64,000 bases of DNA, from positions 186,001 to 250,000 of the forward strand of contig CAVNUY010000011.1 in NCBI GenBank assembly GCA_963691655.1, written 5' to 3'. Source of the stretch: Toxonevra muliebris. Its lineage: Eukaryota > Arthropoda > Insecta > Diptera > Pallopteridae. Of the stretch, positions 21,807 through 32,789 are shown piece after piece. How positions within the stretch are numbered: the stretch's first letter is position 1; each line of letters begins with the position of its first letter. Both the position numbers and the translations under genes were made by a program. The notes beneath the pieces were generated by a model. That model saw nothing but the letters and a program-made list of their open reading frames with translations, searched no databases and had not been told where the DNA came from.

Positions 21807-22172
21807 CAAACTTGACCGACCAAAATAATTACTGACGATTGAGCAGAAATGCTCAGACGGCCTCCCGACGAAATACCTAACGGTGGTTCCGGGAGGAGCT
21901 TTCCGTCGGACGAGAGGAGATGTTTGGCGGGTGAAAGTCCCGCACTGACTTTTGGCTTTTAATGCTTTTACTCCTCGTTAAACAAAAAAAAAAAAAAAAA
22001 AAAACCCCTGAGAACCCAGGGTTCCTGGACCAGCACTATGCCCAGTTTTTTCCTGAGCGTCGCTCTAGCTATTACCGCCGAAGCGGCCCTCGCATGGTGG
22101 AGATTAATTTGTGCGACTTTGGTGCTGGCCATCTCGCTACTTAATGCGACTGCTGCTCATCTTCTGTCAGAG

Positions 22173-23469
22173 TCATGTCGCTGCCCGCCTCTGACAGAAT
22201 CTCCTCGAGATCGAGTTCGTCAAACCCTCTTCTTCATGAGGTAGAATACTGACTTCCTCACTTCTTGCTGCTTCCTCTGCCACCTTTTCAGCAACATCCA
22301 TCGGTAGTTCGGTGGCCTTACCCGATGGAACTTCGTCGGTCACCTGTCGCGTCTCCCGAGGTTTGCGCAGGTGAATAGGGATGCAACCAAACCTGTATCG
22401 TAGGATACAGTTGTTGGCTTTGATTGACTCCAACGAATGGTCGTCAACACCAATAGTTAAGAGCTTACCCTTTTTCTCATCCTTGCCCCTGAAGAATCTC
22501 TACAGGTTAGTGTGAAGACCCTCATTTTGGGCAATGATGAGATCCAGGAGCTTCTTGGTGTCAACACCTGCCGCCTTACGTAGGTAGACTGTCAACATGC
22601 TGACACCTGGTATTTCGTCCCCACCACACGTTGACAGCTCTCGTTGACGCCCTTCCAGCTAGGCAGTTTCGGAACCGTTATTTCCAGCCATTCCGCCGTA
22701 TTCTTGCCCGCACAGTCCACCAGTATAAGACTTGGCCGAAAGCGGATTTTATCGAACTGGAGTTAAGCTTTCCAGCCCATGCACATCTCTTCTACGACCG
22801 CTTCCTCAATCTGTCCTGCTCCTCTCGAGACAGTATGTTGTCAGGAAAAGATTTAGGAAGTACTGCTAGTCGAATGCCTTTTGCAGTGCTAGCGTAGTTA
22901 ACACCAGGTCTCCTAGCTCCTTCCCTTATTTTTGGCGCTGTACGCCTTCCTTCGTCCGTCTTACTCTTTTTGGCTACATTGCCTTCCTGCGGACAGACTT
23001 CGTTCGCGCCTCTTTTTTTTGCGCGGTCCAAGATTTTCTTCTTGGCCTATCTCAAAGAAGGCTTTAAGCCTTCTTTGAGATAGCGCAGATACCATTTGGT
23101 ACCAGGGCCACTCAGACCTGTTGACTTCCTCAACACCTGGATCCTTTCGTATTCTCCAGAGGTCAGTTCAGTACTCGTCGATGGTTTTGGTTGTGTTTCC
23201 TCAGGAGCCGAAGCTCCCTTGGAACCCAATACACCAAGGCTTTCCTTCCGTTCAGATGTCTCTGTTGCTGTCTTTGGCTTCGGTACAAATTTAAGGACTT
23301 TGCTGCCTTCACCCTCGGTATGTCTTGCAGTTGTCCTGCTCCTAGGTGTAAAAACCTGGCAATCGGTGAGTATAGGTTCCTCACGATCAGCCAGTTGAGA
23401 TGCGGTATAAGAACCCGAAAGTTTTTTTAAATTTATTTTTCTATTCTTCTTCATATTAGTTTCCATCAC
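22173..23469 (-). pseudogene. LOA-like ORF1 with DUF4780-type domain
   Basis: Three minus-strand frames make one decayed ORF1. The N-terminal part (from ATG 23469) is Ser/Thr/Lys-rich and ends in a helix, RIQVLRKSTGLSGPGTKWYL. The next block (23031-22792) has a basic region then GIRLAVLPKSFPDNILSREE, the entry to the DUF4780-type domain. That domain continues at about 22780-22640 with LVDCAGKNTAEWLEITVPKL. The last frame (22433-22173) reads RFGCIPIHLRKP and an acidic tail. Frameshifts lie near 23045 and 22460-22500. DUF4780-like ORF1 proteins accompany LOA-type LINEs in flies; their role is presumed RNA binding. Confidence 0.75.
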
Positions 23470-24190
23470 ATACCATCACATAGCCCCCACTATCACGGTA
23501 AGCCCGAGGTTACTCACTAGGGCGTTAGAAGACAGCCTATTTTTTAACACTAGAAAGCCAACAAATGCAGATCCAACGTACTGATTTCACATAATTACTT
23601 CATCACATAGTTACGTATAAAACAAACGTTGGATCCACACCTGCCAGCTTACTAGGGTTAATCCCCTGACTGCCAAACCAATAGACACCTTGGATTAGGG
23701 GAGCTTTTATTTAAGAGGAGTTGCTCCCTTCTCTTGGACTATCTTAGCCAGTTGCATATCAGACATCTGATGTGCCCTGTTACCAGATAACAGTTTGCGT
23801 ATCAGTCATCTGACATGCAACTGTTTCCAGCCGTCACCACGAGGAGGTGATAGTCCACACTTCCATTATATCACTTAATTACGGCACACATCGAAATGTG
23901 CGTTGGTCCCCTTAAGTGACTGATGGCATGACAGCCAAAAAACAAAGAAAAGAGTGATACAAATACTTATTTCCTAAACCATTTATATTATACGCTATTT
24001 TCATATCTTTTTTTATGTTTTGAATTATTCTTATCTAGTTTTTTGAATTAATTTTCTCAATAATATTTTACTCTTTTCTCCCAGCATATGCTCTAGTACA
24101 TCTTCACCTTTCTGTTGACCGCACATTAGATAATTTTGTTTGTTCCAAATTAACCATTTTTCGCCGATTTTATTTTGACATCTCTAACCA

Positions 24191-24718
24191 CTACTTTGTA
24201 TTGTTGACTTTTCGATGATGTAACATTGCTTTTTTGCGTTGTTGTCTTCTAGAGATTAAATCTCTTTCCACAGAAATAGCAGATCCAGCTAGGTTTTTTG
24301 TGCCCCTGAAAATTTCCTCAATTGTATTCTCCGATTCAAATTCTACAATTACAGTCATTTTACCATTTCTTTCAAACATTTTTCTTGCCGACTTTATCTT
24401 GACTGCTGACATTATTTTAAGGTTTTCTTTACATACGCTGTTAACTGCTTCTGATGGTATTTTTTTAGAATTTAAGCCTTTGAATATTATTTTCTTGAAT
24501 TTGATTTTCTAGCCATATTAGATTAGATTCATCAATTTATCTTTCCTCTGCTGCTTATCCAGTTTTTCTTTTAGGTATCTATTTTCATGTCGTAACGAAT
24601 CCATTTCAGATCGGACTGATGTTATTTCCTGCTTAATATCCTCAAAGTCCCTCTTTGTTGACAAATTTTTTAATTTTTCTTCTAATAGACTTCCCATCAT
24701 TGTCATGAGGTCATTCAC
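24191..24718 (-). pseudogene. LINE-A ORF1 remnant
   Basis: Two minus-strand frames lie just upstream of ORF2. The first (24718-24518) is a coiled coil (LEEKLKNLSTKRDFEDIKQE then SEMDSLRHENRYLKEKLDKQ). The second (24412-24191) is a short alpha/beta module followed by the basic stretch RRQQRKKAMLHHRK. This order, coiled coil then RNA-binding module then basic tail, is that of LINE ORF1 proteins that trimerise and bind RNA. The frames are offset, with a stop near 24515, so the gene is broken. The two parts are about 180 bp upstream of the ORF2 ATG at 24004. Confidence 0.65.
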
Positions 24719-24722
24719 GTCT

Positions 24723-25084
24723 ATACCACCGACCGCATTGATTTGATTGCTGGGTTATTGATGTATCAACTTTTACCGGAGTTCGTTACATATTTTTAGG
24801 TTAGGTTAAAAACTGAACCATTTGATATGCTTTACGTTATTTGAGTCGCGTACGCTTTGTAGATATCTTCAAAAAATATCTTGAAAAAATAAATATAACA
24901 CAAATTTAATTAATTCATTTACTTCCAGGTTTTATCGACATTCACATTTTTTTGTTCATATTGTCCATAGCTATCCTTTTTTCTGTAAGATATTTTCTAT
25001 CCCTATTATATGAGTACAGTAAATATTCCTTTTAGTTATTAACCCCTCTGTTACCCTAAGAAAAAGTCACACTTGTGTTCCTAT
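24723..25084. other. Unassigned AT-rich sequence
   Basis: Nothing recognisable except a short ttaggttaggtt run at 24796-24807 that resembles the SINE tail but has no SINE body next to it. Confidence 0.4.
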
Positions 25085-25440
25085 TAATACTACTTTTATT
25101 ACTTAGTACAAATTATAAATTTTATTTATAATAAAAAACGTCTAAACGTATAATGTTATTAAAATTTTCTTTATTAGAAAATACCTTGAACATGTTAAGA
25201 GTTAAAAAATAATATAAAAAGCAACAACTAATTCTCCCTATGTTCACGGAAGACTATGAAAATTATTTTCTTATAAATTCCTAAAATACCTAAAAATTTA
25301 ACTATGAAAATACAACTCTGTTGCAAAAAGAAGAATAGTATGAAAACAAATGTTTTTCTAATTGTCAAAGTTCCTCTTACTTGTCAAAATGCATCTACTT
25401 TGTCAATTTTTCTGCCATGGTAGAGAGTGTGGATTTTCAC
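25085..25440 (+). repeat. Dispersed repeat family 2, copy 1
   Basis: The block running from aatactacttttattacttag to tctgccatggtagag is repeated as a direct copy at 29551-29840 with scattered substitutions. It is non-coding and AT-rich. No inverted repeats or duplication were found at its edges. Confidence 0.75.
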
Positions 25441-25512
25441 GCACACCAGCTTGATTGCTACCGAAATTTTGTTGAGATTGATTTTGCACTGTTTTCTTTT
25501 TAATGTAAACGA

Positions 25513-25965
25513 AAAACTACTTTAATAAAAGAGAATAAATAAATTATGTTTCTTTATGTCTCACTAAATATTTGCGAACACGATTTGTTTTTTACGCTAT
25601 TTTAATTATAGTAGTAGCTTCGAATATATTTATATTGTTTATGTTTTGCATTGCGCTATAAAAGCAACAGATGACGTTGCTATTGATATATATTTGTATT
25701 TATGTTTTTCATAGTGCTATAAAATCAACAGATGGCGTTGCTGTTAAAAAACTACTTTAATAATAGATAATAAATAGTTTTTGATGTGCAACACTTACTT
25801 GTATTAAACAAGTCATAACACGCTGTAAATTTGTTATTTTTTTGTCGCACTAAATGAGAAAACGTTTTGTTTTTGATGTTCTTTTCATTATAGTAGTAGA
25901 TTCGAATATATTTATATTGTTTATGTTTTCCATTGCGCTATAAAAGCAATAGATGATGTTATTCC
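25513..25965 (+). repeat. Diverged tandem duplication, unit about 230 bp
   Basis: Two units (about 25513-25744 and 25745-25965) start aaaaactactttaataa and share gtcgcactaaa/gtctcactaaat, tatagtagtag, ttcgaatatatttatattgt and ttgcgctataaaagcaa. The segment ctataaaa(g/t)caacagatg(a/g)cgttgct occurs once more within unit 1. Confidence 0.75.
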
Positions 25966-26613
25966 TATTATATGGATATTATTGTATCTAATCATCTCTT
26001 TCTCACTCATTGCAGATCTTTCATTTATGTTCTATTGGGAAAACAAATATTCTTCTTTGTACGCACACAAGTATTCTAATGAGTAACAATTGTTTTCAGT
26101 AAATTAATGTTAAATATACCAAACCAATTTGAGGGATCTTTCATTTCTACATCTCTTTTGTTTTTCACTTCGCTATATAATAACCCCAAATGGAAACATT
26201 GTGGTTGTGGAATTGGATTATCTTTTATTTTCCGTCCACGTTCTTTTTCTTATTTTAATGGCTTCCGTCTCATATCTTCTTCTTTTTTCTAATAGTTTCC
26301 GCATGGGATTGAACCACGGGTCAAAATTTTTTTATATCACCCCTATATAAGCATTCCTTGTCTTATTACTACTATATATGGTTGTTTACTTTTTTTCAAA
26401 TTGTTAACATTTTTAGAAGAAATTGATTACAAAATTTTTTAGGCCGTGGCAACTCTGAGTACAACATACTCGCATGAGGTTTCACCACCAACTGAACATA
26501 GAGCTGAATGCTTTCATCGTGTACATGTGAGCATATATGTGTAAAAAACAAAACAGCTATCTGCCTGCGTACAAGAGCTTGGGCATCTCTGCATTAAACA
26601 CATCAACAGTTAG
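25966..26613. other. Unassigned AT-rich sequence
   Basis: Pyrimidine-rich on the + strand around 26110-26350, with open but unrecognisable frames. No terminal repeats seen. Confidence 0.4.
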
Positions 26614-26621
26614 ACGGAGAG

Positions 26622-27658
26622 CAGGGATGCCAAATCATTTGTTCTGTTTCCCCGATTACCCTTGAGAAATTCCCCGATTTTCGGTCAAATTTTTTATTAC
26701 AAAAGCGCGATACGCACTTTTTATATAAACATTTTATAAAAACGAAAATTGATCTCGGTGGCTGTTATTTTAAAACGGCCCTGCAATATCTCGATCCAAA
26801 ACTTAACCATTTTTTATAGGACTGATAGGTTAATAGAAATGTTCTTTCTGACTTTGGAATTCTTTTGACACATGAGTGATTTCATCTCAAGGGAACCCAC
26901 TTTCAAAATCGACCGTACTCATACTTGCACAAAGATTAGTTCCTTTGGGTAATAGTTACCACACCAAATTTGAACGAAATGGGGTGTTTCGAGTTACTAG
27001 ACGTTGATTTTGATAGATAAACAAGCCTCAGCCCACTTTTGGGCATCAAAGTTTTCAACAGAAGAGGCTTGGACTTTCTTTTGGCTCAAATAAAAAATGT
27101 CAAAAACCTTGTTTTAAGATAAACTGGTTCAAAGTATTGACTATCGGTTTTTAACATTTAAAATATACTTCATCTTCTTTATGATGGCTGACCGTAGTTT
27201 GTACGTTTACAGATTAGTCAGCAAGGATAAAGAGTTTTAATCAAGAGGTGCTGGACCAGGGCATAGCTAAGCCTTTCCGAACTGCGGAAAGGGAAGGCGA
27301 CTATTTTGCCTGACTAACACTCGGCGTTATAATTGTCTATATCTACGAAAGCACTCTGAATTTCTTTCTGAAATTTTTAGAAAATACTTTTGAAGTGAAA
27401 GACTTTCAAATTACACACTTTTTAAAAAATTGATTTCTTCAAACCAAGGGCCCAATTAAGAAAAGATGAAGATTTTAAGACCTAAAAAAGCTAAACGATT
27501 TACATTACATAAAATTTGACAAAAAATATTCTACTGACTTTAATAACAAAAAGCTGAACGGTTTCGAATTCCCCGAAAAAAACAGCTCATTTCCTGATTC
27601 CCCGTTCTATGTAAAATTATTTGCAAATCGTGGAATTCCCCGCAAATTGGCATCGCAG
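26622..27658. mobile_element. Non-autonomous hAT-type element (family 1), copy 1
   Basis: A 1037-bp element flanked by the 8-bp duplication acggagag (26614-26621 and 27659-27666). The termini are cagggatgcca and ggcatcgcag, near-perfect inverted repeats of CAGGG type. Subterminal attccccg(a/c) motifs occur several times at both ends. There is no transposase frame. A second copy of 972 bp is at 54417-55388. Confidence 0.92.
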
Positions 27659-27666
27659 ACGGAGAG

Positions 27667-28815
27667 GCAATACGATCAACGCTCAATTTATCTCTAACTC
27701 TTAGTGCTTCATTCTTGAGATGTCGTCTTACAAAAACACTTCCACGAAATGAGTAGACAGATGATAACTGTTTTTGCCTTTTCGATTGCAAAGTTCATAA
27801 TTTCACGGTTTCTTTTAGTCAAACATTCGTGGGCAAGGCTGTCGTTTTGAAATTTTTTTGCGAAGTGAAATTCTTAAAAAATGGAAGTGATTTTTAAAAA
27901 AGTGAAGTGTTTTTGGAAGCGAAATAAGAAAATGACATATTTTCTAAATTTATCTGGCTTTATGTGTTTAGTTTACAAAAAAAAAACTTTTGGTGTAGCG
28001 CTACTATGTGGCATACAAAATAAAGCCCCAACAAAACTTTTTGAATGAGGGTACATCATAATTTGTTTTAATGAATTTTTCACGCCAAAAACTAAATGGC
28101 AGAATTCTTCGAAACTGTCGCTTTTTTGCATAAAATCATTTAGAAATAAAATCCTCCACTCACCTTCTAAATCGTCTGCCTACCTCTTCATTTTCAACCA
28201 AATTCTAATAAATTATATGACAGTTCGTCATCAGTATTGCTACATAATTATTGACTGACGTCTGCCAAATTTGAAAATTATTCTCTTACTTCTCCCAAAA
28301 CATTTGAATTTCAGAAGTAAATATAAAAAAGTATTAACCCATTGGTACTAGTACAATATATAAATAAAATAGAAAAATTTGAAAAGCCAGAAAATTTTTT
28401 AGACATTTATAAACGAGATCTTCGAAGGCGTTTGTAACACCCATGTGCATAATGTGCACCAAGGATTTAACCAAAAACTTAAAGTTTTTTTGTTATGTAT
28501 GCCATTCAAGTAAGAAATCTGCCTCTCCGAAATTTAAATAAAATTCTTTTGAAATCGGTAAAACTATTTAGAATATAAAGAAGACATTTTAGAAGAAGAT
28601 CATTTTAAAAGTATTGTATTTTGTTTATTTAAATACTTTATAGAACCACACTCTACAAAATATTTTGAGAGCTTTTATTTAAAAAAAAAAAACATTTATT
28701 TCATTTATTTATTTGTGTACAGCTGACGAAAATGGGTTAAAAGAGTTTTCTCTCATAAACAAAATTATTTGTCAAAATTTATTGAGCGAATACTTGTCAT
28801 AATTGTCAAATCTCA
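27667..28815. other. Unassigned sequence
   Basis: AT-rich with no supportable gene or element. The first 150 bp continue the DNA into which the hAT element inserted. Confidence 0.4.
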
Positions 28816-29050
28816 GAAGGCCTGAGAATATTTCAGATTACTTTCTGCTATCTGGCATACTGTATACTGTGGCTTTGACAAATTGAGAGCGATAATTAGC
28901 AGCATTTAGTTTTATTATAACGGGCGCAGCTTTGCTTTTATTATTGTTGCGTACCTGGAAAATACTGCACACAGATGAATCTTCAAATTTAATTGTCTGG
29001 CACAACTTAGATATTGCTGCTGTCAAGTCTTGGTTATTACGCTCGGGTAG

Positions 29051-30475
29051 TAGGGATGTGCAACTGGAAAGAAAAATAGATTTTCGACTTTTGGATTGAT
29101 CAGAAATTTTTTAAGTTCATGAAAATCGATTAATCTTTTTCGAATTTTTGTTGCATGGAATAAAACTAAACGAAACAAAAGAATTTTGGTATAAATTATT
29201 TATGTATGTATGTATGTATATATGTGTATCTATTTACAATATATGAGCCGTTTCGTGCAAGTCAAAATCAGATTTTTAGAAATACAATGGTTTTGTAGAA
29301 GTGCTGTACAAAATATGGTTCTTGTAAAATTCATTTTCCAGATTTACAGGCAGCTTTATAGAATATATGTTCAACCTATCATTTTTATTGATTGGAATAT
29401 AAAATTTGTTTTAAATGGCCTAAGTGCAACCAGCCGATACTTTCTCCCCCTCGCCTCCCTCCCCTTCCATTGTTCCCTTCATCGTCTTTTTACTTTTTCC
29501 TGCGGTATTATTTTACATTTATTGTTCGTCTTCGTATGTGAGTATTATTATTAATACTACTTTTATTACTTAGTACTAAATTATAAATTTTATTTACAAT
29601 AAAAAATATCAAATACCTAGAACATGTTAAGAGTTAATAAAAAATATAAAAAGCAGAAACTAATTCTCACTATGTACATGTAATACCATGCAAATTATTT
29701 TCCTATAAATTCTCACTTAAAAATTTAACCATGAAACACAGCGTTGTTGTAAAAAGAAACAAATATTTTCCCAATTGTCAAAGTTCCTCTTACTTTTCAA
29801 AATGCATCTGCCTTCTTAATTCTTCTGCCATGGGATAGCCTATGGATGTGTGAAGTATAATAATACACAGTACGCTAAAGAAGGAGAAAATTATTTTAGA
29901 ACTATTTTAACCCTTTAACGCCCGATTTATAATGGGGCTTGAGAGAAAACTTTTGTTGTGAAATTATAGTTACTTAGGTCTTCCACAATCATAACACTAA
30001 ATTTCTTGCTTCTACATTGATTTGTTTGTCCTTTATTAAAGGTTAAAAAACAGAGATATGAAGCTCTAGACAACCACTGGATAACTATCTTTTTCCAATT
30101 TTTTGATTTTCATATTCTCATTTTTTAGAAACATATCTGATAAAAAAATGTTCGGTTAGTAATAATTTAATGCATTATTTTTAAAAAAATAACAGAGCCG
30201 AATACAAATAGCGTTAATAGTAATATCTGTAAAACATTTAATTTATGCCGCATAAAAGTGAATGTTGCATATACGCAACATTGGGTATGAAAGAGTCATA
30301 TAGCGTGTACTACAAATGGAAAATTTAAAATAAATGTGAGAGCTGCATTGGTAGTTTTAAAAAAATTTTACACTAAAAGTCGAAAGTAAAAGTCGACTTT
30401 CGATCAAGTTTGGCATTTCAAAGTCGATCATAAAAAATTTTGAGCTCAAAGTCGAAATCGATTTGCACATCCCTA
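29051..30475. mobile_element. Non-autonomous hAT-type element (family 2)
   Basis: A 1425-bp insertion in the LINE ORF1, flanked by tcgggtag (29043-29050) and ttgggtag (30476-30483), an 8-bp duplication with one change. The inverted termini are tagggatgtgcaa and ttgcacatcccta, a perfect 13-bp pair. Subterminal motifs of aagtcga/tcgactt type cluster at both ends. It contains dispersed repeat family 2 (29551-29840) and no transposase. Confidence 0.88.
29551..29840 (+). repeat. Dispersed repeat family 2, copy 2
   Basis: Direct copy of 25085-25440 with a few internal deletions; it lies inside the hAT-type element 29051-30475. Confidence 0.75.
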
Positions 30476-30840
30476 TTGGGTAGCCCATACAATATGCTAT
30501 CTGATGCAACAACGTTATTTTCATAGTCATCAACTTGTTGACTAAGAGCAAGCACTTGATCTTGAAGTACCTCAACCTCAACGCATTTAGCTTCCCCAGC
30601 AACAACTCGATCCTCAATTTTACGCATGCTTATTTTCAGTTTTGCTAGCTCACCTGTCATTTCGCTCTTCAGTCTCTCTCATTCGCACAGTTAGAATATC
30701 AATTATGTTCGCGTTTTGCAGTTCCAACTTCGCCTCTAGTTGCTCAAACAAACCAGTAGTTAAAGGACTCTCGGTTCCTCTCTGAGTTCTTGTTGTTGCA
30801 GTTTTTGTTGTCAATTTCAAACAAAACAATTTTAACAAAA

Positions 30841-32250
30841 ATTATAGTAAAACTATTTTAACTTTTGATGGCTTTGAATAAGGCAGATGTTTAAAAGTTT
30901 GTAGTGGAAAAAAATTTATACTTAATAATATACTTAATAATTATTACAAAAACCGCGATTTTATTGCCACTCTACGAAAACACATCTATTAGCTCATAAC
31001 GTTATAATATTGCTTTTATTTGAGTGCAAAATTTTTTTTTTTATACTCTTTATTTAATTATAATTTTAATGTTAAATATACTTAAAAAAGGCTAAGGTTG
31101 TAGCACAACACCTTTTTTCACAAATGAATTTTTTTCGCGTCAAACGTGATCTTGCCGATTATTTCTTTTTTTTCACGGCCGCCATAAAGCGTGGTATGGA
31201 CCACTACCCGAAATCTACATTAAATAAAACCATATTGCTTTGTGGTTCGTACATGACTAACTTTATTCATTCCTTACAATCTACTTATGTCTACAGGGTG
31301 TGTGTAAAACGGTAACTTTTTACTCGGAAAATGAAATTTTGACAGTTTAAAAGAAAATATTGAGGTGAATATGAACTGCCAAAATTTTGACTAGCTCAAG
31401 GGTTACTGTAAATTTTGACAAATCAGGATGAAATGTTTAGAACAACAAAATAAGCATTTTGTATGTTAACATACACAGTTGCATTTTCCTAAAAAAATTC
31501 AAAACTAAATATAATGAAAATCCAAAAAAGAAAAATGCAAGCTTAAACCCTTTTGTTATCTTAAAGCCATTTCGTGACCTTTTTTGCTTTAATTGCCCAT
31601 ATTTTCTCAAGTAAACAGAATTCTGGCATTTCCTTCCACGACATCCTTAATAATTATTTATCACGTAAGAAAATACGAAATATAATATTTTTACATTCTG
31701 AAATAAGTGGCAAAATCAAAACTTGCGTAAACTCACCTTAAGGTCATCGGATGACCTTAGTATAGTTTTTGTTTTTTTCTCGTCCTATAAAAGCATATGG
31801 TTACGGATTTGAGTTGTTTACATCCCGATAAAATGATTCTTGAAAATCATCTGAAAAAATTGCCAATTGACCGCTTAATTGAAATGTGCACGTGTGAGAG
31901 GCAAACTAACCGCTGACTGATTCTGTTTTCCAATATCACGGTAATTTCGGCACTCGTTCTATTCAACGAAGTTATGCTACAATAGAATGCTTGAATGCAA
32001 CAAGGTTAGCCAAGATCACAGTCATCAGTGGGAATGGTTTGTCTTGTTTGTGAATAAACTAAGCAACCCAGCGATTCGATAGATGATGCAAAAAAGAAAG
32101 TAGAAGCAACCCAACGATAACATACGTAGTTTCTCCCAAAAATATTTTTCGTAAAATATAAGCACTGTATAGTATGCGGAAACCCTGTTGTACAACGACT
32201 ACTGTATTAACAACGTATTGTCATGAGCATACAATATAAATACAGTTTAG
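30841..32250. other. Unassigned AT-rich sequence
   Basis: No gene or element edge found. It contains one perfect 21-bp palindrome at 31739-31759 (see findings) and a block at 31290-31440 with repeated aattttgac words. Confidence 0.4.
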
Positions 32251-32781
32251 TAGAGTTCGACAGAACGTCAATTTTTTTGCCGAAGCCGAACCGAACATTT
32301 GAACAGAAATTGAATTATAAAAAGTATAAAAATAAATCAATATTTTTTACTTTTTTAAATGATAAATTGGGCCAATTTGAAATACAAATGTTTTGTATAT
32401 TATTTAAATTATATTTTTTTATTTTTATAATAGTATCACGTTTCAAATTCAGAGCGTCAACTTAGAAAAAAACACTTATTTTTATATTTCATTGAACACA
32501 AAATATAAACACCAATAAAAAATATTTTTATTAATCAAAGTTTAATAAGTGTACATTATAGGGTAAAAATAACAATTATTCGGCATTTGTACTAAGCAAT
32601 TGACAAACCCTATCTTTATAAAGCTGGCCTGCAGCATTAAAGAGTTGCTAATTAGCAACATTAGATGGAGGAGCGATAAGATTTTGGGTTGCAATTATTT
32701 TTAACCATAATTTCTGGCTGTAGTGCCAATATTTTTGTGTTCGTCTATGTTCGGCCAAATTTTGGCTAAAGCCGAACTCTA
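32251..32781. mobile_element. Small inverted-repeat element (MITE)
   Basis: A 531-bp segment begins tagagttcgac and ends with gccgaactcta. Subterminal ttcggc/gccgaa words recur on both sides (32278-32300 and 32750-32775). The flanking octamers cagtttag and cagtgaag match at 6 of 8 positions, consistent with an old 8-bp duplication and hAT origin. No coding frame. Confidence 0.65.
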
Positions 32782-32789
32782 CAGTGAAG

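Larger units (their letters stand above)
18367..22004 (+). mobile_element. R1-clade LINE, recent insertion
   Basis: This non-LTR retrotransposon is flanked by the exact duplication cccctgag (18359-18366 and 22005-22012). It is 5'-truncated inside ORF1, has an intact ORF2, a 3' UTR of about 180 bp and an uninterrupted poly(A) tail of about 21 A (21984-22004). The 3' UTR has a GC-rich segment with likely stem structures near 21860-21940. The intact frame, clean tail and exact duplication indicate a young insertion. The target is the endonuclease region of a LOA-like LINE, not 28S rDNA. Confidence 0.95.
17185..22132 (-). pseudogene. LOA-like ORF2, split and truncated
   Basis: ORF2 starts at ATG 22132 (MASTKVAQINLHHARAASAV, ending VQEPWVLRG at 22013). 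It resumes at 18366 after the R1 insertion with QIKGLAVKHTQ. The endonuclease shows LLLGCDANAHNEVWGST, the GCDAN form of the GDxN motif characteristic of LOA-type elements, and MSDHRFIRF at 17848. A frameshift lies near 17865. Another block at 17388-17185 begins the RT (FKPLKSPGIDGI), then coding sequence stops and the 3' end is reached within 110 bp. Most of the RT and any RNase H are therefore deleted. Confidence 0.85.
17071..23947 (-). mobile_element. LOA-like LINE inserted in LINE-A, itself split by an R1 LINE
   Basis: The element is flanked by aaaagagtgat at 17060-17070 and 23948-23958, an 11-bp target duplication. On the minus strand it has a 5' UTR (about 23940-23470), ORF1 (23469 to about 22173) and ORF2 beginning at 22132. 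A large 3' deletion follows, and it ends with a short (aat)n tail at 17071-17082. The R1 element 18367-22004 sits inside the first 45 codons of ORF2. Confidence 0.88.
11880..24722 (-). mobile_element. LINE-A: minus-strand non-LTR retrotransposon carrying nested insertions
   Basis: The remnants can be lined up in order on the minus strand as one LINE of roughly 3.7 kb once insertions are removed. ORF1 is at 24718-24191. ORF2 starts at about 24004; endonuclease, RT and a C-terminal zinc motif follow, with a 3' UTR ending near 11880-11900. Insertions are LOA-like LINE 17071-23947 (11-bp duplication), hAT 14860-16447 (8-bp) and mariner 12386-13037 (TA). Reading across each duplication restores continuity in the endonuclease, so this is one element and not several fragments. 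The clade is not assigned. Confidence 0.8.
28816..30840 (-). pseudogene. LINE ORF1 remnant split by a hAT-type element
   Basis: On the minus strand the N-terminal part (30838-30484) gives a Thr-rich start, a coiled-coil block (LKISMRKIEDRVVAGEAKCV, VEVLQDQVLALSQQVDDYEN) and the start of the RNA-binding module (SILYGLPN). The C-terminal part (29026-28838) continues after the insertion 29051-30475 with LTAAISKLCQTIKFEDSSVC, then IFQVRNNNKSKAAPVIIKLN. This is the ORF1 plan of jockey/CR1-type LINEs. A frameshift near 30655 breaks the N-terminal part. No ORF2 is attached. Confidence 0.75.

Noticed and set aside
24796..24807. Third SINE copy or telomeric repeat
   Set aside because: Only two or three pentamers without a SINE body, tRNA head or duplication.
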